From NCBI GenBank assembly GCA_020630195.1, contig JAHDBV010000029.1:1-45778 (forward strand): 45,778 bases of DNA. The letters run 5' to 3'. The notes under the pieces were generated by a model. That model was not told the DNA's origin. It saw only the letters and a list, made by a program, of their open reading frames with translations, and did no database searches. Shown in pieces: positions 24,721 to 33,658 of this stretch (position 1 is the stretch's first letter; each line of letters begins with the position of its first letter). A program made the position numbers and the translations under genes. This DNA comes from Acidimicrobiales bacterium (GTDB lineage Bacteria > Actinomycetota > Acidimicrobiia > Acidimicrobiales > SZUA-35).

Positions 24721-26169
24721 TCAACACTCGATGACGCTCACGGGGATCCGCACCGCGAGGCCGCCCTCCGCGGTCTCCTTGTACTTGACGCTCATGTCCT
24801 GGGCCGTGGCCCACATGGTCTCGATCACGTCGTCGAGCGAGACCCGGGCCCGCTCGGGCACGCTCGACAGCGCGAGGTGGGCGGCGGTGATCGCCTTCAT
24901 GGCACCCATCGCGTTGCGCTCGATGCACGGCACCTGGACGAGACCACCGATCGGGTCGCAGGTGAGGCCCAGGTGGTGTTCCATCGCGATCTCGGCCGCC
25001 ATCAGCGCCTGGTGGACCGAACCACCCCGCCCTTCCACGAGTGCGGCGGCTGCCATGGCGGACGAGACGCCGATCTCGGCCTGGCAGCCGCCCATGGCGG
25101 CGGAGATCGTGGCCCGTTTCTTGAAGATCGAGCCGATCTCGGCCGCCACCATCAGGAACCGGACCGACGCCGCATCCAGATCGTCGGTGTCGGCGGTGGC
25201 CAGATAGTGCAACAGGACCGCCGGGAGCACCCCGGCGGCGCCGTTGGTCGGCGCGGTGACGACCCGCCCGAACGCCGCGTTCTCCTCGTTGACGGCGAGG
25301 GCGAAGCAGCTGACCCACTTCACCGTGTGCTCGAAGTTGGGCCGGGAACCCCGCACGGCGTCGAACCAGCCCGACGCCGTCTCGAACGAGTCGGCCGGTT
25401 CCATGAGCCGATCGTGGAGGTCGGCGGCGCGGCGGGTGACGTCCAGTCCGCCGGGCAACACCCCTCGGGTTCGCACGCCCCGGAAGACACACTCGATCAT
25501 CACGTCGCGGATCCGGAGCAGGTCGGTGTCGATCTCGGCGTCGCTGCGCCAGGTCCGCTCGTTGCGACGGACGACGCCGGCGATCGACCGATCGCCGTCG
25601 GCGCACCACTCGGCGAGGTCGGCGGCCGACTCGATCGGATGTGGCAGCGCCACGAGGTCGACCGCGGTCGCCCCTGCATCGTGCTCGGTCACGACGAACC
25701 CACCACCGACCGAGTAGGCGGTGTGTTCGAGCGTCGTCGCATCGGTGAGGGTCGCTCGCAGCGTCATCCCGTTCGGGTGGAACGCGAGTGTGCGGTCGCC
25801 CCGGAAGCGCACGTCGCGCTCGCGGTCGAAGGGCACGGGGTGGTTGCCGCCGAGGAGCAGCGTGCCCCGCTCGGCCAGAACGTCACCGAGGGCAGGGATG
25901 AGCTCGACGTCGCAGGTCTCGGGATCGTGTCCCTCCAGGCCCATCAGCACGGCGATGCCGGTGCCGTGACCCCGACCCGTCTTCGCGAGCGACCCGAAGA
26001 GGTCGACCTCGATCCCGATCACCTCGTGGCGGCGGTCGGCGAGCACGGCGAGGAACTGCTCGGCCGCTCGCCACGGCCCGAGCGTGTGTGAGCTGCTCGG
26101 CCCGACGCCGACCTTCAACATGTCGAACACGCTGATGGCGCTGCGGTTGCTCGTGTCGGCTGCGTTCAC
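24721..26169 (-). CDS. sdaA: L-serine ammonia-lyase, iron-sulfur, one-chain type
   Basis: Converts L-serine to pyruvate and ammonia with a [4Fe-4S] cluster. 482 residues with the beta domain first (SVFDMLKVGVGPSSSHTLGP, about 13-32) and the alpha domain after about 190. Cluster Cys are in AAMGGCQAEIG, GLTCDPIGG and VQVPCIERNAMG. The chain ends in a Cys (VIEC); in known one-chain enzymes this terminal Cys occupies the active site as an autoinhibitory ligand. GTG 26169 follows GGGAGG by 4 nt. It heads a group with the small ORF and the two amino-acid enzymes. Confidence 0.96.
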   Translation of the reverse strand: MNAADTSNRSAISVFDMLKVGVGPSSSHTLGPWRAAEQFLAVLADRRHEVIGIEVDLFGSLAKTGRGHGTGIAVLMGLEGHDPETCDVELIPALGDVLAERGTLLLGGNHPVPFDRERDVRFRGDRTLAFHPNGMTLRATLTDATTLEHTAYSVGGGFVVTEHDAGATAVDLVALPHPIESAADLAEWCADGDRSIAGVVRRNERTWRSDAEIDTDLLRIRDVMIECVFRGVRTRGVLPGGLDVTRRAADLHDRLMEPADSFETASGWFDAVRGSRPNFEHTVKWVSCFALAVNEENAAFGRVVTAPTNGAAGVLPAVLLHYLATADTDDLDAASVRFLMVAAEIGSIFKKRATISAAMGGCQAEIGVSSAMAAAALVEGRGGSVHQALMAAEIAMEHHLGLTCDPIGGLVQVPCIERNAMGAMKAITAAHLALSSVPERARVSLDDVIETMWATAQDMSVKYKETAEGGLAVRIPVSVIEC

Positions 26170-26254
26170 GACGCCTCCCGGGACCGTTGGGCACCAGGAA
26201 CGCTAGATCCGTGCCTCAGGCACGCCGTCGATCGCCCACCATGCGGGTCTGTCC

Positions 26255-27826
26255 TCAGGCGGTGACGAGACCGTCGCCACCGGCCCGCTTCGCCCGATAC
26301 ATCGCGGCGTCGGCCTCGCCGATCAGCCGATCGAGCTCGGTGAGCGGCCCACGGGCGACACCGACCGAGGCGGTCACCCGGTGCGAGGCGCCCAGGGTCG
26401 ACCAGCGCTCCGAGCGGAACATCTCCATGAGACGGGTCCGGATCGTGGACAGGATCTGTTCGTCCTCGACGTCGAGCACCACCACGAACTCGTCGCCACC
26501 GAGGCGGGCGATCTCGTCGTAGGGGGAGAAGCACCGGAGCAACAGCGATCCGACCGCGGCGAGCACCCGATCGCCGACCACATGGCCGTCGTCGTCGTTC
26601 ACCGCCTTGAACCCGTCGAGGTCGATGAGGAAGACCGTGCCGATGCCTTCGCGGCTGACCGCCTCGGCGCGGAGCTCCTCGTAGCGGTAGCGGCTGCCGA
26701 CCCGGGTGAGGGGGTCGACGGCGATCGCCTCGGCGAGGGCACCGGAGGTGTCGCGCAGCTTCCGGGCGGCACGTTCGACCTCCACCCGGACGCTGAGCTG
26801 GCCGGCCAGATCGGCACGGGCCTCGAGGGTGTCCCGACGGGATGCCATGGCGAGCTCGGTGGCGAGCGAGGCGGCCTCCTCGGTGCGGCCGAGGGCGACC
26901 AGCGCCTGGAGGCGCAGCAGTCGGGCTCGTGCCGCCCGATGGTCGTCGACCGCGTGGACCAGCCGATCGCCCGAGGCGTCGAGACGAGCCAGGCAGTCGT
27001 CCGGGCGGCCCTCGACGAGGTCGAGCTCCGCTTCGACGAGATCGACCCAACCGCCGAGACGATCGGGCATGTCGACGACTACCGGCGACGACGTCCAGGA
27101 CCGTTCGATCGACGTGGCCGCACCGGCGAGCACGGCGAGCTCGGCCCGGAGCACCGGTCCGATCACTTCGCGGCTCACGGGGCTGGCCTCGTCGTCTTCG
27201 AGCAACGTCAGCGCCTCGTCGAGATCGGCGGTGAGGGCGGGCACGTCGACGGGGCCGTCCTGCCAACGCGCCCACTCGACGTGGAGCCAGGCGACGCTGG
27301 TGGCGAGGATCTCACGGGCATGCCGTCCGGCGTCGTGGGCGCCGGCGAAGGCCTCCAGGACGCGGGCCGAGGCCTCCGCGAAGGCACCCATCTCGTAGAG
27401 GGTGGTGGCGATCGCATTGGACCGACGGGCACGATCGAACGCCGTCCCGTCGGCCAGCTCGGCCGCGGCGAGCGACTCGACCACCAGGGCGAGCGCCTCC
27501 TCGCGTCGGCCGGTCCGGGCCACGCAGGTGGACGCGATCGCGGCGGCGATGCCGTGATGGACATGATCGTCGGAGCGGCGCAGGACCGACACGGCACGTT
27601 CGGCCGCCGTCGCCGACAGCGAACGATCGGCCGATCCCTGGGTGACCGTGGCGGCGGCGAGGTGGAGCTGGGCCCGCTCACTCGCCTCGGTGGTGTGCCG
27701 GAGCGCGTCGTCGAGGTCGTCGAGGATCGCGTCGGTGTCCCCCGAGAGGGCCGCTTCACGGGCGCGCCGCATGAGGTCGGCGAACCCGGCCGGAGGCGCG
27801 GTCGTCGTGTGGTCGTGGGGCGTCAT
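26255..27826 (-). CDS. diguanylate cyclase (GGDEF) with N-terminal helical solenoid
   Basis: 523 residues. The first 350 or so are alpha-helical repeats of tetratricopeptide-like character without signal peptide or membrane helices. The C-terminal GGDEF domain (about 360-520) has VFLIDLDGFKAVNDDDGHVVGDRVL (metal and nucleotide residues), an intact ARLGGDEFVVVL and ASVGVARG. The usual inhibitory-site Arg (RxxD, five residues before GGDEF) is Ser here (SPYD), so product feedback through that site is unlikely. It lies 22 nt after the glycosyltransferase gene on the same strand, so cyclic di-GMP may be made with the polysaccharide enzymes. Confidence 0.92.
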   Translation of the reverse strand: MTPHDHTTTAPPAGFADLMRRAREAALSGDTDAILDDLDDALRHTTEASERAQLHLAAATVTQGSADRSLSATAAERAVSVLRRSDDHVHHGIAAAIASTCVARTGRREEALALVVESLAAAELADGTAFDRARRSNAIATTLYEMGAFAEASARVLEAFAGAHDAGRHAREILATSVAWLHVEWARWQDGPVDVPALTADLDEALTLLEDDEASPVSREVIGPVLRAELAVLAGAATSIERSWTSSPVVVDMPDRLGGWVDLVEAELDLVEGRPDDCLARLDASGDRLVHAVDDHRAARARLLRLQALVALGRTEEAASLATELAMASRRDTLEARADLAGQLSVRVEVERAARKLRDTSGALAEAIAVDPLTRVGSRYRYEELRAEAVSREGIGTVFLIDLDGFKAVNDDDGHVVGDRVLAAVGSLLLRCFSPYDEIARLGGDEFVVVLDVEDEQILSTIRTRLMEMFRSERWSTLGASHRVTASVGVARGPLTELDRLIGEADAAMYRAKRAGGDGLVTA

Positions 27827-27848
27827 CGTCGCTGCGGGGTCCGTGGGG

Positions 27849-28784
27849 TCAGATGCCCTTGCCCAGGCGGTGCGCCGCCTTCAGCGCCGTCCCGGCGGGG
27901 AGGCCGGCGGCAACGGCGAGGGCGACGGGGTTCCGCTTCTCGAGCGGGTTGAGACGGAAGGTCTCCACCACGGTCTTCACGGCGCCACCACGGTCGCCCA
28001 TGGCGGCCTTGGCCACGGCCTGCTGACCGCGGATGCGAGCCAGGCCCGCCGGATGGTCGGCGAACTCGGGGAACTTGTCGACGATGTAGTCGAGGGCGGT
28101 GTCGATCGTCTGCCACCGCTCGAAGAAGTACGAGCCGCCGTGCCACCACACCCGCACCAGCGGCACACCGGCCACGGCGAGCGGGGCGAGGCGGGCGGCG
28201 CGCAGGATGAGGTCGTAGTCCTCGGCGTAGGACCCGGGGATCTCCTCGTCGACCAGACCGATCTCGTCGATCAGGGTGCGCCGATGGATCAGGAACGAGC
28301 TGGGGTGCACCTCGGTCATGCGATCCTCGAGGAACCCGGCGAAGGTCATCTTCTCCGGGTCGGGGATGCGGGGCGTGTCCTCGCCCTCGTAGCGGATGAA
28401 GATGCCGGTGCAGGCGAAGCTCGACCGGGGATCGGCGGCGATGGCGTCGAACTGGGCGGCGAGCTTGCCGTCGAGCCACTCGTCGTCGTCGTCGCAGAAG
28501 GCGATCCACGCGTGCTGCGCCGCTTCGATCCCGGTGTTGCGGGCGCCGGCGAGACCACCGCTGCGTGCATTCGTGATCACACGGATCGAGAACGGCCCCT
28601 CGACGGTCTCGAGCGACAGGTCGGGTTCGGTGCGATCGAAGACGATGACGATCTCGACCGGGGCGTCGTGGGACTGCATCCGGACGCCGTCGATGGCGCG
28701 ACGGAGCAGCTCCGGACGGTCGCGGGTGGCGATGACCACCGACACCGATCGGTCGTCGAGGCGGGGGTTGGGCACACGGGTCAC
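27849..28784 (-). CDS. family 2 glycosyltransferase
   Basis: 311 residues from GTG 28784, which overlaps the preceding stop (GTGA) and has GGAGG 6 nt upstream. The GT-A fold is shown by SVSVVIATRDRPELLRRAI (about 13-31), the metal-binding AFCDDDDEWLDGKL (about 97-110) and EDYDLILRAAR, which carries the probable catalytic base. No membrane helix, so it would act on the cytoplasmic face on nucleotide sugars. It is part of the run lipoprotein-Alg14-Alg13-this gene-GGDEF. Confidence 0.92.
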   Translation of the reverse strand: MTRVPNPRLDDRSVSVVIATRDRPELLRRAIDGVRMQSHDAPVEIVIVFDRTEPDLSLETVEGPFSIRVITNARSGGLAGARNTGIEAAQHAWIAFCDDDDEWLDGKLAAQFDAIAADPRSSFACTGIFIRYEGEDTPRIPDPEKMTFAGFLEDRMTEVHPSSFLIHRRTLIDEIGLVDEEIPGSYAEDYDLILRAARLAPLAVAGVPLVRVWWHGGSYFFERWQTIDTALDYIVDKFPEFADHPAGLARIRGQQAVAKAAMGDRGGAVKTVVETFRLNPLEKRNPVALAVAAGLPAGTALKAAHRLGKGI

Positions 28785-29353
28785 GAGGCACCTCCGGGGC
28801 GTTCGAGCTCGACGATGCGGGATCCGTCCACGCTGCGGACCTGCAGCAGGTGATCGACGAGGGTGGCGAAGCGGAGTACGCCGGGTGAGAGCTTTTCGGG
28901 TCCGACCTCGAGCCGGTGGCGTTCCGGGTCGGCGACGGCGCCGTCGAGGAGGTCGTGCAGTTCGCGCTCCGAGGAGGCGAGGGTGGCGAGGCCGTGCTTG
29001 TCCAGGTGCCGACCGAAGCGCATCTGGTGATCGTCGACGTGTTCGCCGTGGGCCGGATTCCGGGGCACCACGATCGGGACCGAACCGACCATGCGGGCGT
29101 CCATGACGGTGGAGGGGCCGCCGTGGGACACCACGGCGGCGGCGAGGGAGAACAGGTCGGAGAGCTCCGCATGCGGGATCAGCTCGCGGCCTTCCGCGTG
29201 ATCGGGCGGGGAGGCGGTGCCGTGCTGGATCACGACGCGGGCCGAGCGGCCCGTGTCGGACGCGGCCCAGCGGTCGACCCAACCGACCACCCGGTCGAAC
29301 GGGTGATGGTCGGTGCCGACACACACGACGACGAGAGGAGGAGGCAGGTGCAT
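28781..29353 (-). CDS. Alg13/PssE-type glycosyltransferase subunit
   Basis: 190 residues from ATG 29353 (TGATG with the Alg14-like stop). The donor-binding half of a split GT-B enzyme: VCVGTDHHPFDRVVGWVDRW at the start, and VVSHGGPSTVMDARMVG plus EHVDDHQMRFGRHLD, the nucleotide-sugar site of the Alg13/MurG group. The frame is open further upstream to 29872 but that part is antisense-like and overlaps the Alg14 gene. With the next protein it should transfer one sugar to a lipid-linked intermediate, as PssD/PssE pairs do in polysaccharide synthesis. Confidence 0.92.
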   Translation of the reverse strand: MHLPPPLVVVCVGTDHHPFDRVVGWVDRWAASDTGRSARVVIQHGTASPPDHAEGRELIPHAELSDLFSLAAAVVSHGGPSTVMDARMVGSVPIVVPRNPAHGEHVDDHQMRFGRHLDKHGLATLASSERELHDLLDGAVADPERHRLEVGPEKLSPGVLRFATLVDHLLQVRSVDGSRIVELERPGGAS

Positions 29354-29847
29354 CAGTAGAGCGGTCCCACGAGTCGACTGTTCGGGTAGAGCACCTGCTG
29401 CTCGGGCCACTGCACGAGGAACAGGTCGGCGAAGGGCCGGCACAGACGGCCGGTGAGGGTGCGGCTGTCGACCCGGTCGTAGACCTCGAGGTAGACGGTC
29501 GGGATCTGCTTGTTCCGCCCGATCACGAAGAACGGAACGGCCACACCGGCCCCGTTCGAGACGATCACGTCGGGCACCCATTCGTCGAGCAGACGCCGGG
29601 CGAGCGCCCAGTTGCGGACGAGGTTCGGGATGTTCCGGGTCGTCGGGTAGGCGGCGGGGATGAGCTGCTCGCCACCGAGCTTCGAGCGGGCGTCCGGGAG
29701 GTCGAAGGTGACCCAGCGACGATCGTGGTCCTCCCACCAGGGGCGGAGCTGCAACAGCTGGGAGAGGTGACCGCCGGACGACGAGACGAAGAGGATCTTC
29801 AGCGTGCGGCCCGTGGTGAACGGCAGGAGGTCTTCGTAGTCGGTCAC
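29353..29847 (-). CDS. Alg14/PssD-type membrane-recruiting glycosyltransferase subunit
   Basis: 164 residues from GTG 29847 (GTGA overlap with the lipoprotein gene). ILFVSSSGGHLSQLLQLRPW (about 18-37) is the Alg14 signature, and SNGAGVAVPFFVIGR (about 97-111) is the acceptor-side, membrane-associated segment. It ends at LVGPLY like typical Alg14 proteins. It carries the acceptor site and recruits the Alg13 half to the membrane. Confidence 0.92.
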   Translation of the reverse strand: MTDYEDLLPFTTGRTLKILFVSSSGGHLSQLLQLRPWWEDHDRRWVTFDLPDARSKLGGEQLIPAAYPTTRNIPNLVRNWALARRLLDEWVPDVIVSNGAGVAVPFFVIGRNKQIPTVYLEVYDRVDSRTLTGRLCRPFADLFLVQWPEQQVLYPNSRLVGPLY

Positions 29848-30431
29848 AGTCGCTCGTATCCCTGGGAGGCACAGACGGCGAGGAAGTCGTCGGCGCGGGC
29901 CTCGGCGTCGCCGGGGCCGGCGTCGATCAGTGCGGCGGAGACGTCGCCGTAGCGGGCCGGGTCGGCACCTTCGGCCATGGCGGCGCCGACATCGAGATCG
30001 AGGAGGTCGACGTCGAAGCCGTCACGCAGGCCCAGGTACACGAACTCGACCGTGGCGCAGGCCACGGCGATGTCGTCGGTGTAGGCCTGGGTCTCGACGG
30101 GCGGCACCGCGTCGTCCTCGTCGTCGCGAGGAGGTGGGTCGGTGATCGGCGGGCCCGTGGTCTCGGGCGCCCCGATGTCGATCGTGGTCTGGGGGATCGT
30201 CTCGGTCGTGGTCGCCGAGGTGGGCACCGTGGTGCTCGACACCGGTTCGTCGGCCTCGACCTGCGTGGCCTCCGGCTCGTCGCCGTCGGTGGTGATGGTG
30301 CCGTCGGCGGATCCAGCGGTGGTCGCGGTGGCGGCCGAGGAGGACGTCGACCCGGCGTTCTCGTCGACGGGCGCGCTCGAACAACCGGCGGCCAGCGCGG
30401 CGATCACGACGATCAGGGCAGTTCGCTTCAT
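29844..30431 (-). CDS. lipoprotein, first gene of the glycosyltransferase run
   Basis: 195 residues from ATG 30431. The signal peptide TALIVVIAALAAGC ends at the lipid Cys. A long Ser/Thr/Pro linker (about 20-120) with repeated TTT follows, then a small helical domain of about 75 residues (DDIAVACATVEFVYLGLRDG and DDFLAVCASQGYERL) with two Cys. No family recognised. It heads the minus-strand polysaccharide transcript, just behind the promoter-like element at 30456-30483. GAGGAGG lies 11 nt upstream, a little far. Confidence 0.75.
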   Translation of the reverse strand: MKRTALIVVIAALAAGCSSAPVDENAGSTSSSAATATTAGSADGTITTDGDEPEATQVEADEPVSSTTVPTSATTTETIPQTTIDIGAPETTGPPITDPPPRDDEDDAVPPVETQAYTDDIAVACATVEFVYLGLRDGFDVDLLDLDVGAAMAEGADPARYGDVSAALIDAGPGDAEARADDFLAVCASQGYERL

Positions 30432-30455
30432 GTGCTCACGCACCTCCTCGGTTCC

Positions 30456-30483
30456 CCATCGGCCCCACGGGCACCGCGTTGAG
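30456..30483 (-). promoter_or_regulatory. FliA/WhiG-like promoter element, copy 1
   Basis: On the minus strand CTCA (30483-30480), 16 nt, then GCCGATGG (30463-30456). The expected transcript start is near 30449, about 18 nt before the lipoprotein ATG. It matches the element at 37127-37154 in both boxes and spacing, and resembles the FliA/WhiG consensus TAAA-N15-GCCGATAA. Confidence 0.5.
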
Positions 30484-30548
30484 CATTCACGCCGCCACGG
30501 GGGTTTTGTCGACCCAATCGCTTGACCCGAGCCCCCAACCCGCCGACG

Positions 30549-31733
30549 GTGACCCTGATGGTGGCATCAACGCCCGCCGGCCGCGCCGGCGACGACTCCT
30601 TCGACGACGAGCTCGACGACGACGATCTGGCCTGGCTGGATCGGATTCTCGGACGACGCGCCACCGACACCTCGACGGTGTACCTGTGCCGTCCGTCGCG
30701 AGCGCAGCCGCAGTTCCTCGTGCCGACCAAGCCGGGGCGGGTCGCCGCGGCGTCGTTGCGCCGGTTCCACGACGCCCGGACACCGGCCGAACGGGTCGCC
30801 GGTCTCGTGGGCCAGGCGGCCGGCCGATTCGGCCTGCTGAAACACCTTCCGGGCGATCTGCTCGAGCTCCAGGCCTTCGCACTCGTCGACCATCTCGCCG
30901 GCGTGCTCGGCGAACCGGAACTGTTCGCCGCGGTGACGCTCGGTCCGCGACGCCGCAACCGCAAGCCCGTGCTCCAGCTCGTGCGCCCCGACGGCGACGT
31001 GGTCGGCTTCGCCAAGATCGGCTGGACGCCGTTCACCCGAGAGCTGCTCGAGAACGAAGCCCGATGGCTCCATGCCGTCGAGCACACGCTGCCGGCGTGG
31101 ATGCACACCCCGCCGGTGCTGCATCAGACCCGGTGGCGCGAGTTCGACGTGCTCGTCATCGGCAACATCGACACCCCCTTCTCGGCCCGCCGCCGACCGG
31201 TGGTCCGCACCGCCGTGGTCGACGCCGTGGCCAGCGTGGTCGAACCGGATCGCCGACCACTCGCCGACTCGAACCTCGTCGACTCCTGGCGCCGTGTCGG
31301 CCTGCACGACCGGATCGACCTCGACCGTCTGCTCGATCGTCACGGCGACACCGAGTTCGACATGTCGCTCTGGCACGGCGACCTCACGCCCTGGAACATG
31401 GCGACCCGCGGCGGCGACATCTCGGTGTGGGACTGGGAGTTCGCCGACGGCGACCGCCCCGTCGGGTTCGACGTGTTCCACGCCCACTTCGAAGACGGTC
31501 GACGTCGCCGGGGCGAGACCGACGTGATGGCGCTGCGCCAGCTGCCCGGCCGGGTGGCTCCGCAGCTCCACGAGCTCGGCCAGGCCCAACGGGTCGAGCC
31601 GATGCTCGACCTCTACCTCGCCGAACTCCTCGCCCGTGAGTGTCGACTCATCGGCCAGGGCTGGCTGCCCTCGAACATGGCAGATCTCGATGCCGCCGCC
31701 GGGCGGGTGCTCGAGGAACGCCTGGCGCGATGA
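30549..31733 (+). CDS. APH-fold kinase-like protein of the polysaccharide locus
   Basis: About 394 residues from GTG 30549; ATG 30558 is equally possible and no ribosome binding site is clear. The C-terminal half has the aminoglycoside-phosphotransferase/choline-kinase active site: SLWHGDLTPWNMATRG (catalytic Asp and Asn) followed by VWDWEFADGD (metal-binding Asp). The N-terminal 150 residues include LVRPDGDVVGFAKIGW, a plausible nucleotide lobe with its Lys. It overlaps the flippase gene by 4 nt (ATGA). It may phosphorylate a sugar or lipid of the polymer pathway; the substrate is inference. Confidence 0.78.
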   Translation: MTLMVASTPAGRAGDDSFDDELDDDDLAWLDRILGRRATDTSTVYLCRPSRAQPQFLVPTKPGRVAAASLRRFHDARTPAERVAGLVGQAAGRFGLLKHLPGDLLELQAFALVDHLAGVLGEPELFAAVTLGPRRRNRKPVLQLVRPDGDVVGFAKIGWTPFTRELLENEARWLHAVEHTLPAWMHTPPVLHQTRWREFDVLVIGNIDTPFSARRRPVVRTAVVDAVASVVEPDRRPLADSNLVDSWRRVGLHDRIDLDRLLDRHGDTEFDMSLWHGDLTPWNMATRGGDISVWDWEFADGDRPVGFDVFHAHFEDGRRRRGETDVMALRQLPGRVAPQLHELGQAQRVEPMLDLYLAELLARECRLIGQGWLPSNMADLDAAAGRVLEERLAR

Positions 31734-33214
31734 CCGCCACCCAGGACCAGGCCGTCGCCTCGGCGGCGCGGGGTGCCGGGATCAACACCCTCGGCTCGGT
31801 GATCACCGCGCTCAGCCAGTTCGTCCTGGCCTACCTGGTCGCGCAGTCGTTCGGTGATGCCGGCGCCGGCATCTTCCTCGCCGCGTCGGCGATCTACATG
31901 ATCCTCGGCAACACGGCCAAGGTCGGGTCCGAGACCTCGATGGTCTACTTCGTGTCGCGGCTGCGCGCCGACGAACCCGGCGCCCGGGTGGCACCGCTCG
32001 TGGCTCGCATGGTGCGCCCGGTGCTCATCACCTCGGTGGCCCTCGCCGCCATCACGCTGCTCGCCTCGTCCGCGCTCGCCGAACTGTTCGCCGACGACGC
32101 CGTCGACGACCTCCGCTGGTCGATCATCGCCGCGGCTCCGTTCATCCCGGCGTGGCCGCTCGCCGCCCTCTACCTCGGAGGCACCCGCGGACTCGGATCG
32201 ATGCGGCCGACCGCGCTCATCCACCAGATCATCCGCCCGGTCCTCCAGCTCGTCGGCGTGATCGTGGGCGCGATGCTCGACGTGTCGTTGCCCTGGCTCA
32301 CGCTGCTGTGGGTCGCCCCCATCGGAATCACGGTGCCACTGGCCCGCCGGGCCTTCCTCCAGCTGGACGGCAGGACCGACGTCGACCTGCCCGACGGTGC
32401 CGCCATCTGGGCCTACGCCCGTCCCCGGGGCCTCTCGACGACGTTCCAGATCGCCATGGAACGGCTCGACGTGCTCATCGTCTCGGCCATCGCCGGCGAG
32501 GCCGCCGCCGGTGTGTACGGCACGCTCTCCCGCCTCATCACCTCGGGCAACTTCTTCATGTTCTCGGTGAGTCAGGCGATGGCGCCGCAGATCTCGAAGC
32601 TGTTCGCCGTCGGCGACCTGCCCGGCGCCCGCCGCCTCTATCACGCCACCGCGGCGTGGACGATGATTCCGGTCTGGCCGCTGTTCCTGCTCTGTGCCAC
32701 CCGACCGGAGACCGCACTCGGGGTGTTCGGTGACGAGTTCGTCGTCGGCGCCGATGCGCTGCGGATCCTCGGCATCGGCATGTTGTTCGCCTCGGCGTTC
32801 GGTCCGGTCGACTTCGTCCTGCTCATGCGGGGGCGGAGCAAGCGGTCGCTCGTGAACGTGGCGCTCGCCCTCGCGGTGAACGTCGTGCTCGATCTCGTGC
32901 TCGTTCCCACCTACGGCATCGAGGGCGCCGCGATCGCCTGGGTGGCCGGCGTGATCGTCTACCGGATGCTCCCGACCTGGCAGATCTTCAGCGACGTGAA
33001 GCTCATCCCGTTCGGCCGACCGGGCCTGCTCGTCGGATTGCTCGCCGTCACCGTGTTCGGCCTCGCCGGACTCGTGCCCGTGTCGTCGTTCCTCGCGGTC
33101 GCCGGTGTGTCGATGCTCGCCGGGCTCGTCTTCCTCGGCCTGATCGCCGCCCTGAGCGGACCACTCGATCTCGGCCCCGCCGCGGCGCCGATCAAGGCGA
33201 AGTTCAGCCGGTAG
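31730..33214 (+). CDS. Wzx-type polysaccharide flippase
   Basis: 494 residues from ATG 31730, overlapping the kinase stop. It has about 13-14 hydrophobic helices in the arrangement of MATE/Wzx flippases. It starts with AGINTLGSVITALSQFVLAY (about 14-33) and has the conserved-type middle RGLSTTFQIAMERLDVLIVS (about 232-251), in which charged residues lie inside the membrane, and LVPTYGIEGAAIAWVAG. It would flip lipid-linked repeat units to the outer face. It converges with the HxlR gene, overlapping it by 11 bp. Confidence 0.9.
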   Translation: MTATQDQAVASAARGAGINTLGSVITALSQFVLAYLVAQSFGDAGAGIFLAASAIYMILGNTAKVGSETSMVYFVSRLRADEPGARVAPLVARMVRPVLITSVALAAITLLASSALAELFADDAVDDLRWSIIAAAPFIPAWPLAALYLGGTRGLGSMRPTALIHQIIRPVLQLVGVIVGAMLDVSLPWLTLLWVAPIGITVPLARRAFLQLDGRTDVDLPDGAAIWAYARPRGLSTTFQIAMERLDVLIVSAIAGEAAAGVYGTLSRLITSGNFFMFSVSQAMAPQISKLFAVGDLPGARRLYHATAAWTMIPVWPLFLLCATRPETALGVFGDEFVVGADALRILGIGMLFASAFGPVDFVLLMRGRSKRSLVNVALALAVNVVLDLVLVPTYGIEGAAIAWVAGVIVYRMLPTWQIFSDVKLIPFGRPGLLVGLLAVTVFGLAGLVPVSSFLAVAGVSMLAGLVFLGLIAALSGPLDLGPAAAPIKAKFSR

Positions 33215-33554
33215 TCCCGGCGACGTCGGGCCCGATCTCGTCGGCCCATCGACGTGACCAGGCATCGAGCGGCGCGATCGCCTCGCCGACCTCGGCCCCG
33301 AGCACGGTGAGCGCCCATGTCCCGTCGTCGCCGACGGCGAGCCCGGCATCGGCCAGCTCCCGGAGGCGTTGGTAGAGCACGCTCGAGGAGAGCCCCTCGC
33401 AGCGGCCGAGCAGCGCTCGGGCACCGAGAGGCCCCTCCCGGAGCTCCCAGAGGATCCGCAGGGCCCACCGTCGACCGAAGAGATCCAGGGCGGCCATGAG
33501 GGGTCGGCCCGTGGTGGAGCCACGGGCCGGACGACCGGGAACGGGGGTGCTCAC
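33204..33554 (-). CDS. HxlR-family winged-helix regulator
   Basis: 116 residues from GTG 33554. LFGRRWALRILWELREGPLG and LSSSVLYQRLRELADAGLAV are the HxlR-type winged helix, and APLDAWSRRWADE is the dimerisation helix. A single Cys in LGRCEGLS precedes the recognition helix and could be redox-sensitive as in YodB-type members. TAGGGT (33568-33563) lies 8 nt before the GTG, suggesting a leaderless message. It is divergent from the decarboxylase-like gene, with two identical-armed palindromes between them, which it probably binds. Confidence 0.88.
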   Translation of the reverse strand: MSTPVPGRPARGSTTGRPLMAALDLFGRRWALRILWELREGPLGARALLGRCEGLSSSVLYQRLRELADAGLAVGDDGTWALTVLGAEVGEAIAPLDAWSRRWADEIGPDVAGTTG

Positions 33555-33585
33555 GACGACGAACCCTAGCGGGACACCTCGATCC

Positions 33586-33602
33586 GTTTCGCTTTTCGAA
33601 AC
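33586..33602. promoter_or_regulatory. HxlR operator, site 1
   Basis: GTTTCG-CTTTT-CGAAAC, a perfect 6-bp inverted repeat with a 5-bp AT-rich spacer, 32 bp from the regulator's start codon. Same arms and spacer length as site 2. Confidence 0.8.
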
Positions 33603-33620
33603 AGGAGGCGCCACACTTGC

Positions 33621-33637
33621 GTTTCGTTATTCGAAAC
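33621..33637. promoter_or_regulatory. HxlR operator, site 2
   Basis: GTTTCG-TTATT-CGAAAC, centre to centre 35 bp from site 1 and 21 bp before the target gene's ATG. Binding here would cover the likely promoter of the decarboxylase-like gene. Confidence 0.8.
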
Positions 33638-33658
33638 ACTGATCACGAGGAGACTCTC

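Noticed and set aside
29353..29872. N-terminal extension of the Alg13-like protein
   Set aside because: The frame is open to 29872 but overlaps the Alg14-like gene completely and is Arg/Pro-rich. The ATG at 29353 gives the exact family N-terminus and a coupled TGATG.
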